64,000 bases of DNA from Lentzea nigeriaca (GTDB lineage Bacteria; Actinomycetota; Actinomycetes; Mycobacteriales; Pseudonocardiaceae): the NCBI RefSeq assembly GCF_016907955.1, contig NZ_JAFBCX010000002.1, forward strand, positions 248,001 to 312,000, in the 5' to 3' direction. The notes beneath the pieces were generated by a model. It saw only the letters and a list, made by a program, of their open reading frames with translations. It was not told where the DNA came from and made no database searches. Made by a program: the position numbers and the translations under genes. This document shows, in pieces, positions 43,431-52,122 of this stretch. The first letter of the stretch is position 1, and the number at the start of each line of letters is the position of its first letter.

Positions 43431-44186
43431 ATGCGCAAAAACCTCAACCGGACCATGTCCGCTGCCCTCCTGACGGGCGGCATCATGGTCGCCACGGCCG
43501 GGTTCGCCCAGGCCATTCCGCTGCCGATCAACGTCGACGACGAGGTGCGGGTCGGCAACCTGGTGAGCGTCCCGGTCAAGATCTGCGGCAACGCCATCAA
43601 CGTCCTCGGGCGGAGCGACGCGACCTGCGGCGACAACGCTCCGAAGGCCGCAGACCAGCGCACGATGGCCGACAAGGCGCTCGTCTCCGCGCCGGTCACC
43701 GTGTGCGGCAACTCGGTCAGTGTCGCCGGCGGCGGCAACGGCAGCTGCGGTGAGTCCAAGCCAGAGCCGCCCAACGGCAACATCGAGGCCCCGGTGACGG
43801 TGTGCGGCACCAGCGCGGCCGTCCTCGGCACCGCGAAGGGCGACTGCGGCAAGTCCGAGGGCCCCGGCGAGGAGCCGCCGGGTGAGGAGCCGCCCGGCCA
43901 GAACCCGCCCGGAACGACGCCGCCCGGACAGACCCCGCCCGACAACGGCGGCAACCCCGGCGGTGGCGACAACGGCGGCGACAACAACTCCGGCGGCGGC
44001 AACACCGGTGACGACTCGGGCGCCGGCGTCCCGCAGACCGGCACCAAGGCGTCGAACCTGGCGTCCCCGATCCCGAACCTGTCGAAGACCGGGGCGGACC
44101 CGCTCGAGTTCCTGCTCGTGGGTCTCGGCCTGATGACCGCCGGCGTGATGGCCCGTCGTGGCGCGCGCCGCGTCACCAAGGCCTGA
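43431..44186 (+). CDS. Chaplin-like surface protein with LSKTG end
   Basis: The 251-residue protein has a signal peptide (ALLTGGIMVATAGFAQA) and three chaplin-type repeats, each with V-P-V--CGN--V-G----CG spacing: VPVKICGNAINVLGRSDATC, APVTVCGNSVSVAGGGNGSC and APVTVCGTSAAVLGTAKGDC. A Pro/Gly/Asn-rich linker follows, then LSKTG at residues 217-221, a hydrophobic helix and MARRGARR at the end, a sortase-type signal. Chaplins form amyloid-like hydrophobic layers on aerial hyphae in Streptomyces, and the long ones are anchored by sortase E. LSKTG departs from the usual LAxTG. Start ATG 43431 behind GGGAGAA. Confidence 0.8.
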   Translation: MRKNLNRTMSAALLTGGIMVATAGFAQAIPLPINVDDEVRVGNLVSVPVKICGNAINVLGRSDATCGDNAPKAADQRTMADKALVSAPVTVCGNSVSVAGGGNGSCGESKPEPPNGNIEAPVTVCGTSAAVLGTAKGDCGKSEGPGEEPPGEEPPGQNPPGTTPPGQTPPDNGGNPGGGDNGGDNNSGGGNTGDDSGAGVPQTGTKASNLASPIPNLSKTGADPLEFLLVGLGLMTAGVMARRGARRVTKA

Positions 44187-44203
44187 TCTGCCCCTTTCTC
44201 CGA

Positions 44204-44239
44204 CAATCGCCCGGCGAGCTCGTTCTCGCCGGGCGATTG
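44204..44239 (+). terminator. Terminator after chaplin-like gene
   Basis: Perfect 15-bp arms 44204-44218 and 44225-44239 with a 6-nt loop. Confidence 0.82.
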
Positions 44240-44751
44240 CTGTCTGCACAGTCGATCTCCGCAGGTCACCCGTCTGACTTCACCAATTCAGGTTCCGGGT
44301 GAAGTGTTGAGATATGGGCTGATCAAGCGCATGCTCGATAACGAGCTGGCAACCGGAAGGTGAATGAACTAGACCACCGGATGCCACGCCCAGAAGGGGT
44401 AGGTGGTGCCGTGCAGGTAACTCCTCGCTGTGGCGATACGCGGTCTGTTGCATCCCCGCGAGTGGATCGGACGTGACCGGTCCGGTCGCGACTGCGTAGC
44501 AACCTCGAACGGGGTATCGGGTGCCCAGGCGCCGTCGGCGTCGCTCGGCGCACTTCGACGCTGTTGAGCTCGACCTCGGTTTCGTCTCTTGGCGTCACCG
44601 GTCGGGCGCCACGCCAACCACCGTTGGCCGTAGTCGCTACAACCAAATGGGAAAGCCTCGGTGCGGTGCCCCGACGTCGGGCTCCGCACCGAGGCGTGTT
44701 TGGTGCTTTATCGTTTGCGGCACCCATGGGGTCCTTGGCGGGAGGATTGCG
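44240..44751. other. Intergenic stretch with one hairpin
   Basis: About 510 bp without a supported gene. The only clear structure is a 12-bp perfect inverted repeat, 44655-44666 with 44684-44695, followed by GTGTTTGG, which may be a terminator or a leader hairpin ahead of the metallopeptidase gene. Short reading frames on both strands lack start signals or codon bias. Confidence 0.5.
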
Positions 44752-45648
44752 GTGCAGTTCAACGAAGGCGCGGAACTCGACCTTTCTCAGGTTTCGGACC
44801 AACGGGGCGTGGGCGGCCGCGTCGCGGGCGTCGGCGGTGGCCTCGGCGTGGTCGGCCTGATCGTCTATTTCCTGATCCAGCAGTTCACCGGTATCCAGCT
44901 GCCCGCAGGCGGCCTGGAGGGCATGGGCTCCAACACCCAGGTCGAGTCCGGCCAGCTTGCCGAGAAGTGCAAGACCGGCGCCGACGCGAACCGCGACAGC
45001 GACTGCCGGGTCGTCGCGACGATCAACTCGATCCAGGCCTTCTGGACCGACCAGTTCGCCCGCTCCGGCCGCAGCTACCAGGTCACCAAGACCAACTTCT
45101 TCCGCAACAGCGTGAACACCCGCTGCGGCAACGCCACCTCGGCCGTGGGCCCGTTCTACTGCCCCGCCGACTCCCAGGTGTACATCGACCTGGACTTCTT
45201 CAACGAGCTGCGCACCAAGTTCGGCGCGACCGGCGGTCCCTTCGTCGAGGCCTACGTGCTGGCTCACGAGTACGGCCACCACGTTCAGAACCTGCTCGGC
45301 ACGTCCGACCGCGTCAGCTCCCGCACCGGCCCCACGTCGGACTCGGTGCGGCTGGAGCTGCAGGCCGACTGCTACGCGGGCGCGTGGGGCAAGGCCGCGA
45401 CGACGACCCCGTCCGCCAACGGTCAACCCCTCATCACGAATATCACCCAGGACGATGTGAAGGCCGCCCTGGACGCGGCGGCGCGCATCGGTGACGACTT
45501 CATCCAGCGCGAGCTCGGTGGCGGCCGGGTCGACACGACCAAGTTCAGCCACGGCAGCTCGGCGCAGCGGCAGAAGTGGTTCACGACGGGGTTGCAGACG
45601 GGCGATCCCGCCCGCTGCAACACCTTCGACACGAACAACCTGGGTTAG
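44752..45648 (+). CDS. Neutral zinc metallopeptidase (YpfJ/KPN_02809-like)
   Basis: The 298-residue protein starts at GTG 44752 behind GGAGGA. It begins with VQFNEGAELDLSQVSDQRG, typical of the family, then a Gly-rich stretch and one transmembrane helix (GVVGLIVYFLIQQF, about 33-46). The zinc site is LAHEYGHHVQNLLG (HExxH), with LELQADCYAGAW supplying a further acidic ligand; two Cys pairs (KCKTG, DCRV and RCGN, FYCPAD) probably form disulphides. Members are membrane-anchored extracytoplasmic peptidases of unknown substrate. Longer in-frame extension upstream covers a hairpin and is not supported. Confidence 0.9.
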   Translation: MQFNEGAELDLSQVSDQRGVGGRVAGVGGGLGVVGLIVYFLIQQFTGIQLPAGGLEGMGSNTQVESGQLAEKCKTGADANRDSDCRVVATINSIQAFWTDQFARSGRSYQVTKTNFFRNSVNTRCGNATSAVGPFYCPADSQVYIDLDFFNELRTKFGATGGPFVEAYVLAHEYGHHVQNLLGTSDRVSSRTGPTSDSVRLELQADCYAGAWGKAATTTPSANGQPLITNITQDDVKAALDAAARIGDDFIQRELGGGRVDTTKFSHGSSAQRQKWFTTGLQTGDPARCNTFDTNNLG

Positions 45649-45654
45649 CCGGTT

Positions 45655-46068
45655 CTACCGCTCGACGGACCGCGTCGTGGAGAAGCGGATCATGTTGCCC
45701 GACGGGTCGCGGAACGCGCAGTCGCGGACGCCGTAGAACTGGTCGATCGGTTCCTGCAGCACCTCGCCGCCTGCCGCGCGGACCTGCTCGAACTTCGCGT
45801 CCACGTCGTCGACCTCGAAGATGAGGCCCTGCAGGGATCCCTTGGCCAGCAACGCGTGCAGCGCCTCGTGGTCGGTCGGCGGGACGGGCGGGCCGATGCG
45901 GGACAGGCCGATCTCGATGTCCGGCTGGTCGGCGGGGCCCACGGTGAGCCAGCGGTAGTCGTTCTCCACGGTCTGGTCGGTGCGGACCTCCAGGCCGATC
46001 ACGTCGCGGTAGAACTTCAGCGCCGTGTCCTGGTCGTGGACGAAGAGGAAGGTGTGCGAGAGCTTCAT
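45655..46068 (-). CDS. VOC-family (glyoxalase-like) protein
   Basis: The 137-residue protein has two beta-alpha-beta modules: LSHTFLFVHDQDTALKFYRD with GLEVRTDQ, and LIFEVDDVDAKFEQVRAAGG with VRDCAFRDPSGNMIRFS. This is the vicinal oxygen chelate fold used by glyoxalases, dioxygenases and antibiotic-binding proteins. Potential metal ligands include His4 and Glu near residue 51. The role is unknown. It converges on the metallopeptidase gene with 6 bp between stops. Confidence 0.85.
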   Translation of the reverse strand: MKLSHTFLFVHDQDTALKFYRDVIGLEVRTDQTVENDYRWLTVGPADQPDIEIGLSRIGPPVPPTDHEALHALLAKGSLQGLIFEVDDVDAKFEQVRAAGGEVLQEPIDQFYGVRDCAFRDPSGNMIRFSTTRSVER

Positions 46069-46227
46069 GGGACGAGACCCTAGGCAGGGTCTGGACGTGA
46101 CGCTTCTCGAAATCTGCTTGGTCTCGTGAGGGCTCTCAGGGCAACCGAGGTGCCGGGCGAAGCGTGAGCATCACATCTCGCTCAACGCACATTCGCCGTC
46201 CACACCACCCGGTTTGGGGTGATTTCA

Positions 46228-48264
46228 TTGTCTGAGAGATCGGTCAGCCGTGCACTGCTGAGATTCGGCGCGTTGACCGCAGCTGTCGTCCTCGCGTTCG
46301 GCGGCGCCACCACAGGCGCGGCTGCCCAGGAGCCGAGCGCGCCTCCGTCCACTTCGGACGAACCGGCACCGTCGCCCTCCTCCGCCCAGCCGCCTGCCGA
46401 GCCAGAGCCGCCGAAGGACAGCGGCGAGGAGAAGAAGGCGGCGCTGCCGGATCTCAAGGTCACCGGCACGCTGGACAAGTCGGACTACCACGCGAGCGAG
46501 CCGGTCCGCGTCACGATGACCGTCACCAACCAGAGCGACGTGGCCGCCGCACAGGTCCGGGGCACCATCGCGGGCATCGCGGTCGACGACGCCCAGTGGG
46601 GCGACTTCGCCTGGCGCACAGGGGGCGGCCGTCTCGCACCCGGTGAGACCCGCACGATCGAGGTGTCGGGCATCATCCGGCAGCTCGAACCAACCGGGCG
46701 GCTCCTCGTCAGCGGCGGGCTGCAGGCCGCCGACGGCGACGCCAACCCGAGCGACAACCACTTCCTCCTGCCCGGTGTCGCCGCCCCGCAGATGCGCGGC
46801 ACGGTGCGCTTCGACAAGTCGAGTTACGAGTTGCACGAGACGGTGCGCTTCTGGTTGACCGTCACGAACATCGGTGGCCAGCCCGCAGAGGGCGTCAAGC
46901 TGGACTGGCCGATCGGCTCGGTGGACCTTCCCGCGAACGTGTGGGGCGACTTCTCGCCCAGCGGAGCGGGCATCCGGCTCGCGGCCGGCGAGTCGCGCAC
47001 GTTCGAGGGCTCCGGCAAGATCCGCGACCTTCGCGACGGCAGGCTGGAGGTCTCCGGCTCGATCAACTACGTCGGCCGGGCGGACCTGAACGACAGCAGG
47101 TTCAGCGGTCAGGTCGACGTCGTGCGGACCACGGGCGAGCTCTCCGGCGTCGTCTACACCGACAAGAACCGCAACGGTCAGCACGACCCCGGTGAGGGTG
47201 CCGCGGGTGCGGAGGTCTGGGCCAACGGTGGCGTGCCATCCGTGAACATCAAGACCACGACGGACGCCGAGGGTCGCTTCTCGTTCAGCGACCTCTCATC
47301 GGGCAACTACTACGTCAACTACTCGCTCGCCGGCGGCTGGATCGTGCACGCGGAAGGCCCGAACGGCACGGTTCGCGTCGAGCCCGGTGCGCCGGTCCGG
47401 CTGGTCGCACGCGCGGAGCGCCCGTACACCGAGTCGCTCAGCGCGACCCTGACCCTCGACAAGAACGTCTACCGGGCCGGCGAGGAAGCCAGGATCACGA
47501 TCACGATCACGAACTCGGGCGATCACGAGATCAGCGGCATTCGGGCCTTCTGCCACCGGGAAGGCCGCGGCGGCAACCACCTCGGTCCCCAGCCGTCCAA
47601 TCCTCGGCCCACGGGCTGGGGCGACCTGGTCGGCAGAGGCGTGACGGTCGGCCCCGGCGAGACCGGGACGTTCATCGCCACCGAGAACGTGCCACCGGCC
47701 GCCCTCACGTATGGCCGCGTCATCGGGAACTGCGGATTCGCGCCACACGCCCAGTGGAACCTCGACGTCGCCATGGCGACGGACTCCGCACGTGTTGTCG
47801 GCGGGTTCGGGGTGCTGAAGGGCAACCTGTTCTACGACCGCAACCGGAATTGGGTGCTCGACGAGGGCGAGGGCATCGGCAACACCCGGATCGTGCTGCG
47901 TGATCGGGAGCTGGGCGTCGACGTCGCCGAGACCGTGTCGGACGACCAGGGCCACGTCCGCTTCGACCGCGCGCCCGCCGGTGAGTACGTGGCGTGGGTC
48001 GACGGGCCGTGGAAGTTCGAGGACGTGAACGGCCACGTTCAGGTCCTCGCCGACCGCGAGCAGGACCACGACTTCATCGTCGTGCCCGGCCCGCGACCTG
48101 GGACCGGCGGCGGGCCACCCGCGGCCGGTGTCGGCAGCGGCAGCGGTTCTGGTGAAGCGCTCGCCAAGACCGGTGCCGGTGTGCTGGGCCTCGGTCTCGT
48201 CGGCGCACTTCTCGTGGCCTTCGGCTTCGGCGCGAGCATCGTCGGGCGCCGTCGCACGGCATGA
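46228..48264 (+). CDS. LAKTG surface protein with SdrD-B-like domains (paralogue 1)
   Basis: The 678-residue protein starts at TTG 46228, set by agreement with its two paralogues (MSERSVSRALLR). After the signal peptide (ALTAAVVLAFGGATTGAAAQ) comes a Pro/Ser-rich linker, then CARDB-like Ig modules (KVTGTLDKSDYHASEPVRV, RGTVRFDKSSYELHETVRF, SATLTLDKNVYRAGEEARI) and SdrD-B-like modules with Ca-binding-type loops (YTDKNRNGQHDPGEG, YDRNRNWVLDEGEG). LAKTG at 645-649, a hydrophobic helix and RRRTA form a sortase-E-type anchor. It is likely displayed on the wall as a stalk or adhesin. A 3-bp-loop terminator follows. Confidence 0.85.
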   Translation: MSERSVSRALLRFGALTAAVVLAFGGATTGAAAQEPSAPPSTSDEPAPSPSSAQPPAEPEPPKDSGEEKKAALPDLKVTGTLDKSDYHASEPVRVTMTVTNQSDVAAAQVRGTIAGIAVDDAQWGDFAWRTGGGRLAPGETRTIEVSGIIRQLEPTGRLLVSGGLQAADGDANPSDNHFLLPGVAAPQMRGTVRFDKSSYELHETVRFWLTVTNIGGQPAEGVKLDWPIGSVDLPANVWGDFSPSGAGIRLAAGESRTFEGSGKIRDLRDGRLEVSGSINYVGRADLNDSRFSGQVDVVRTTGELSGVVYTDKNRNGQHDPGEGAAGAEVWANGGVPSVNIKTTTDAEGRFSFSDLSSGNYYVNYSLAGGWIVHAEGPNGTVRVEPGAPVRLVARAERPYTESLSATLTLDKNVYRAGEEARITITITNSGDHEISGIRAFCHREGRGGNHLGPQPSNPRPTGWGDLVGRGVTVGPGETGTFIATENVPPAALTYGRVIGNCGFAPHAQWNLDVAMATDSARVVGGFGVLKGNLFYDRNRNWVLDEGEGIGNTRIVLRDRELGVDVAETVSDDQGHVRFDRAPAGEYVAWVDGPWKFEDVNGHVQVLADREQDHDFIVVPGPRPGTGGGPPAAGVGSGSGSGEALAKTGAGVLGLGLVGALLVAFGFGASIVGRRRTA

Positions 48265-48270
48265 ACGACA

Positions 48271-48299
48271 GGCCCGGCACTCGCTCCGAGTGCCGGGCC
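48271..48299. terminator. Bidirectional terminator between paralogue 1 and araC-type gene
   Basis: Perfect 13-bp arms 48271-48283 and 48287-48299 around a CTC loop, between two convergent genes. Confidence 0.85.
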
Positions 48300-48305
48300 G
48301 CGGTG

Positions 48306-48695
48306 TCATCTGCTCGGTCGCGTGAGGCCCTTCAGATGGCATCCCGGCACGGTGGCGAGCGCGTCGTGGGCCCTGGCCCGGTACGCGGAGGGCGTCTCAC
48401 CCACCAGTTCGGTGAAGCGGGCCGAGAACGAGCCGAGCGACGTGCAGCCGACTTCCACGCACACCTCGGTGACGGACAGTTTTCCCAGCCGCAGCAACGC
48501 CTTCGCGCGCTCGATCCGCCTGGTCATCAGGTAGCTGTACGGGGTCTCGCCGTAGGCCGCGCGGAACTGGCGGGCGAAGTGCGACGGCGACATCAGGGCG
48601 GCCCGGGCCATCGCGGGAACGTCCAGCGGTTGGGCGTACTCACGGTCCATCAGGTCGCGCGCCCGGCGCAGGTGGGCGAGGTCCTCAGGCGTCAC
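48306..48695 (-). CDS. AraC-family regulator (DNA-binding domain only)
   Basis: From GTG 48695 the product has 129 residues, almost exactly two AraC helix-turn-helix units: AQPLDVPAMARAALMSPSHF with FARQFRAAYGETPYSYLMTR, and LSVTEVCVEVGCTSLGSFSA with RFTELVGETPSAYR. There is no ligand-binding domain; an in-frame extension to 48821 would add an unconvincing Arg/Glu-rich stretch. It sits between two surface-protein paralogues, opposite in direction, and could regulate them, though this is not shown. Confidence 0.85.
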   Translation of the reverse strand: MTPEDLAHLRRARDLMDREYAQPLDVPAMARAALMSPSHFARQFRAAYGETPYSYLMTRRIERAKALLRLGKLSVTEVCVEVGCTSLGSFSARFTELVGETPSAYRARAHDALATVPGCHLKGLTRPSR

Positions 48696-48958
48696 GAGGC
48701 CAGCATGCCACCGACGGGCACACTCGTCTCCTCGTTGCTCACTGCGTTCGGCCTCGGTGCTCGCGCCGCTGGTCTCCGCAGGGAGACCGACCCGCGCGTT
48801 ACACCTTGAGGGCAACTTCACACCGCTGGTCCACAGTGGATGTTGATGTTGGAAACGCCTTTCCAGAACGGGATTCGCTGCGGTAGCTTGCCCGAGTCCA
48901 GCGGACGCGTGCGGGGGCTTGACGTCTGCGGGGCGACATCATCCTTGGGGGGATTCCT

Positions 48959-51900
48959 TTGTCCGAGAGATCGGTCAGCCGTGCCCTGCTCAGAATCGGG
49001 GCACTGACCACCGCTGCCGTGCTGGCGTTCGGCGCGGTCACCACGGGCGCGCTCGCGCAGGAGCCGGAGACGCCGAGCTCCAGCGCTGAGCCGACGCCCA
49101 CATCCACATCCACGTCCACGCCGACGTCGACACCGGCGCCGACCAGCGAAACCAGCACACCTCCGTCCACGTCGGAGCCAACGCCGACGACCGAACCGAG
49201 CACTCCGGCGCCTACCCAGCCGACGCCCACTACTCCGGTCGCCAAGCCCGTCGGGGAGAAGAGCCCGCAACTGCTCCCCGTGAGCACGAGCGAGCAGCGG
49301 CCCGACCTCGCGGTGCAGGTCGTCCCGGACCGGGCGGAGTTCCTGCCGGGTGAGGACATCGGCCTCACGCTCACCGTGACCAACAAGGGCGAAGGTCCTG
49401 CCGTGAACATCCGGCTGGGCCACGAGAGCACCCAGGCCTGGCTCGTGGCCGGCGCCGCCGAGCTGAGCTCGCGGCCGTCGCTCGCGCCGGGCGGGCAGAA
49501 GATCTTCCGCGTGGTCCTGCGGCCGACGTCGCTCACGTCGGACGCCGTGCCGTTCCTGTTCCGCGCGACCGTGGACGGCGTGGCCGACCCGACGCCCGGC
49601 GACAACGGCACGAACATGACCGTCAAGGTCCGCCAGCAGCGGGGCACCGCGTCCGGTGTCCTCTACGTCGACAAGGACGGCAACGGCCGGTTCGACGACG
49701 GCGAGGGCCTGGCGAACTCCACGATCACCATCAACGGCGGCACGCCGTTCACCACGGACTACGCCTTCACCGACGACAAGGGCGAGTTCCGGTTCCGCAG
49801 CATCCCCACCGGCGAGTACTTCGTGCGGTACCTCGACTCCAGGTCGGCGTACTACGTGGTGAAGCCGGGCCACAGCGACTTCGCGATCGAGCAGGGCGGG
49901 GACACGAAGCTCGCCCTGCCCGCGGTCGCCTCGGTCGACACGACGCTGACCGCGTCGATGAAGTTCGACAAGTCGTCCTACGCACCCACCGACGAGGTGG
50001 GGCTGAACGTCACGCTGACCAACACCGGCAGCGCGCCGCTCACCCACGTCGTCGCGGTGTGCAAGACCGACAAGGGGTACGTCCCCGGCACCGGTGACGG
50101 CTGGAAGGCACTGGCTCCCGGCGGAGAGGGCGTCGCGCTCGCTCCCGGCGAGACGAAGACCGTGCGCGTCACCGACCGCGTGCCGAAGGACGTGTCCTTC
50201 AAGACCTTCTACGCGAGCTGTTCGTTCGGCAACAACGGCACCCACAGCGCCGGGTACGCGTCGGCGGGCACGGCATACGCGTCCGTGCACGGCGTGTTCG
50301 GCAACGTCGACTTCACCGTCGTGAACGCCGAGGACGGAAAGCCGGTCAGCCGCGCGGTCGTCGCCGTGCTCGACGCCGCCACACGTCGCCCGCTCAAGGA
50401 CGTGACGTCCGCCTGGAACGGCAGCGAGAGGGTCTACGACGTACCGGTCGGCAAGATCGTCCTGGTAGTCGCGGGCAAGTGGAAACCGGCTGATGGCAAG
50501 GAGTTCACCCTCGACGTCCTGCCCGACGTCTTCAACCGCATCACGTTGCGGGTCGCGCCGAGCGACGTCGAGGTGCCCGAGATGGCCAAGGACCGGCCGG
50601 ACTTCGAGGTCACCGCGAAGTTCGACAGGGACTCCTACGACATCGCCGAGCCGATGCGGGTCGCCGTCACGGTGAAGAACGTCGGCACCGGTCTCGACCA
50701 CGAGGTGTACCTGTACGCCGGCTGGGTCTCCGGTCAGCTGGAGTTCGACCCGGCGCAGCTCGGCGAGATCGACTACGACCACCCGGCCAGGCTGTGGCCC
50801 GGCGAGAGCCGGACGGTCACCGTCGTCGGCCGCGCGCCGTACTACCTCGAGAAGGACCAGGTCTGGCTGGCGGTGCAGACGTCCGCGTCGCAGGACGTCA
50901 ACGGCGCCAACAACTACGTGACCGTCAGCGCTCCCGTCACCTACGCCAGGGGTGACGCTGCGGTTGTCCTGTACGCCGACCGCGACGGCGACGGGCGCAG
51001 GGATGCGGGCGAGGACCTCCCGAACGTCAACGCCATGCTCTCCGGTGGCACGCGGCCATTCGCGGCCCAGCAGGGCAAGACCGACGCGTCGGGACGGGTG
51101 GCGTTCAAGGGTCTCCCGGTCGGCGTCTTCAAGGTGTCGATCTGGGGCGGCGACGAGGGCTGGGTCCGCAACGGGACCGACGAGCTGACGGTCGGCGCCG
51201 GCACCGAGTCGGTGCTGGAGCTCGGCATGGTTCGTCCGTTGTCCGACAAGCTCTTCGCGTCGGTGACCTTCGCCAAGGACGAGTACGCGCCGGGCGAGAA
51301 GTACGTGCTCGACGTGACGCTGGAGAACCGCACCGGCGCGGACCTGCCGTCCGTGAAGGCGCTCTGCTACAGCGGAAACGAAGGCGACGTCCGCAACGAT
51401 GGCCCCGGCTGGGGAGCGCTGGCCTACGGCGGCGACGGCGTACCGCTGAAGGACGGCGAGAAGCGCACTTGGCGGGTGTCCGGCGAGCAGCCGAAGGACG
51501 CGGAGTCGATCGGCTACGCGACGGCCGGCTGCTACTTCGCTCCCCAGACCTCAGACAGGGGCGCCGCCTACGCCCACGACGAGTTCCGGGTGCCGGGCAA
51601 GCGTGCCGACGCCGTCGGCAAGCTGGTGCAGGACAACGAGAAGAACCCGGTGGCCGACGCGATCGTCGTCCTGGTCGACCACCTGTCCGGCAAGATCGCC
51701 ACCCGCACGATCACCGACAAGGCCGGTCTGTTCAAGGTCCACGACCTGCCCGTCGGCCGGTACGAGGTGGTCCTCGAAGGCCCGTGGAAGGTCGATTACG
51801 GCCGTCCGGCCAACCCGTTCTTCCTCGTGAAGGTCGGCGACGACACGAAGGTGCAGGTGCTCCTGCGGGTGCCCGGCCCCGAGGAAGAGGACCCCGGTTA

Positions 51901-52081
51901 CCCGCTGCCGGAAGACCAGAAGCCGGGCACGAACACCCCGCCCGCCAAGCCTTCCACCGGCGGCAGCGGCGAGGCGCTCGCCAAGACCGGGGCCAGCGTC
52001 GCAGGACTGGCCGTGCTCGGTGCGCTGCTCGTGGCGTTCGGCCTGGGCGCCAGCGTGATCGGCCGTCGCAAGACAGCGTGA
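48959..52081 (+). CDS. Long LAKTG surface protein with SdrD-B-like domains (paralogue 2)
   Basis: The 1040-residue protein starts at TTG 48959 behind GGGGGGATT. It has the shared signal peptide (GALTTAAVLAFGAVTTGALA), a Thr/Ser/Pro-rich stalk (about 40-110), CARDB-like modules near residues 113, 325, 546 and 762, SdrD-B-like modules near 229 (YVDKDGNGRFDDGEG) and 665 (YADRDGDGRRDAGED), and carboxypeptidase-regulatory-like modules near 445 and 883. LAKTG at 1007-1011 is followed by a hydrophobic helix and GRRKTA. The module order repeats twice, as if built by internal duplication. It should be sortase-anchored and long enough to project from the wall. Confidence 0.87.
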   Translation: MSERSVSRALLRIGALTTAAVLAFGAVTTGALAQEPETPSSSAEPTPTSTSTSTPTSTPAPTSETSTPPSTSEPTPTTEPSTPAPTQPTPTTPVAKPVGEKSPQLLPVSTSEQRPDLAVQVVPDRAEFLPGEDIGLTLTVTNKGEGPAVNIRLGHESTQAWLVAGAAELSSRPSLAPGGQKIFRVVLRPTSLTSDAVPFLFRATVDGVADPTPGDNGTNMTVKVRQQRGTASGVLYVDKDGNGRFDDGEGLANSTITINGGTPFTTDYAFTDDKGEFRFRSIPTGEYFVRYLDSRSAYYVVKPGHSDFAIEQGGDTKLALPAVASVDTTLTASMKFDKSSYAPTDEVGLNVTLTNTGSAPLTHVVAVCKTDKGYVPGTGDGWKALAPGGEGVALAPGETKTVRVTDRVPKDVSFKTFYASCSFGNNGTHSAGYASAGTAYASVHGVFGNVDFTVVNAEDGKPVSRAVVAVLDAATRRPLKDVTSAWNGSERVYDVPVGKIVLVVAGKWKPADGKEFTLDVLPDVFNRITLRVAPSDVEVPEMAKDRPDFEVTAKFDRDSYDIAEPMRVAVTVKNVGTGLDHEVYLYAGWVSGQLEFDPAQLGEIDYDHPARLWPGESRTVTVVGRAPYYLEKDQVWLAVQTSASQDVNGANNYVTVSAPVTYARGDAAVVLYADRDGDGRRDAGEDLPNVNAMLSGGTRPFAAQQGKTDASGRVAFKGLPVGVFKVSIWGGDEGWVRNGTDELTVGAGTESVLELGMVRPLSDKLFASVTFAKDEYAPGEKYVLDVTLENRTGADLPSVKALCYSGNEGDVRNDGPGWGALAYGGDGVPLKDGEKRTWRVSGEQPKDAESIGYATAGCYFAPQTSDRGAAYAHDEFRVPGKRADAVGKLVQDNEKNPVADAIVVLVDHLSGKIATRTITDKAGLFKVHDLPVGRYEVVLEGPWKVDYGRPANPFFLVKVGDDTKVQVLLRVPGPEEEDPGYPLPEDQKPGTNTPPAKPSTGGSGEALAKTGASVAGLAVLGALLVAFGLGASVIGRRKTA

Positions 52082-52122
52082 CAACCGAATTGGCCACACC
52101 ATCCTCAACTCTGGGGGACTCC

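Noticed and set aside
48818-50782. Open frame of 654 codons opposite paralogue 2
   Set aside because: Antisense shadow of a GC-rich gene; composition is Arg/Gly/Val/His-rich without domains, and the plus-strand protein has clear motifs.
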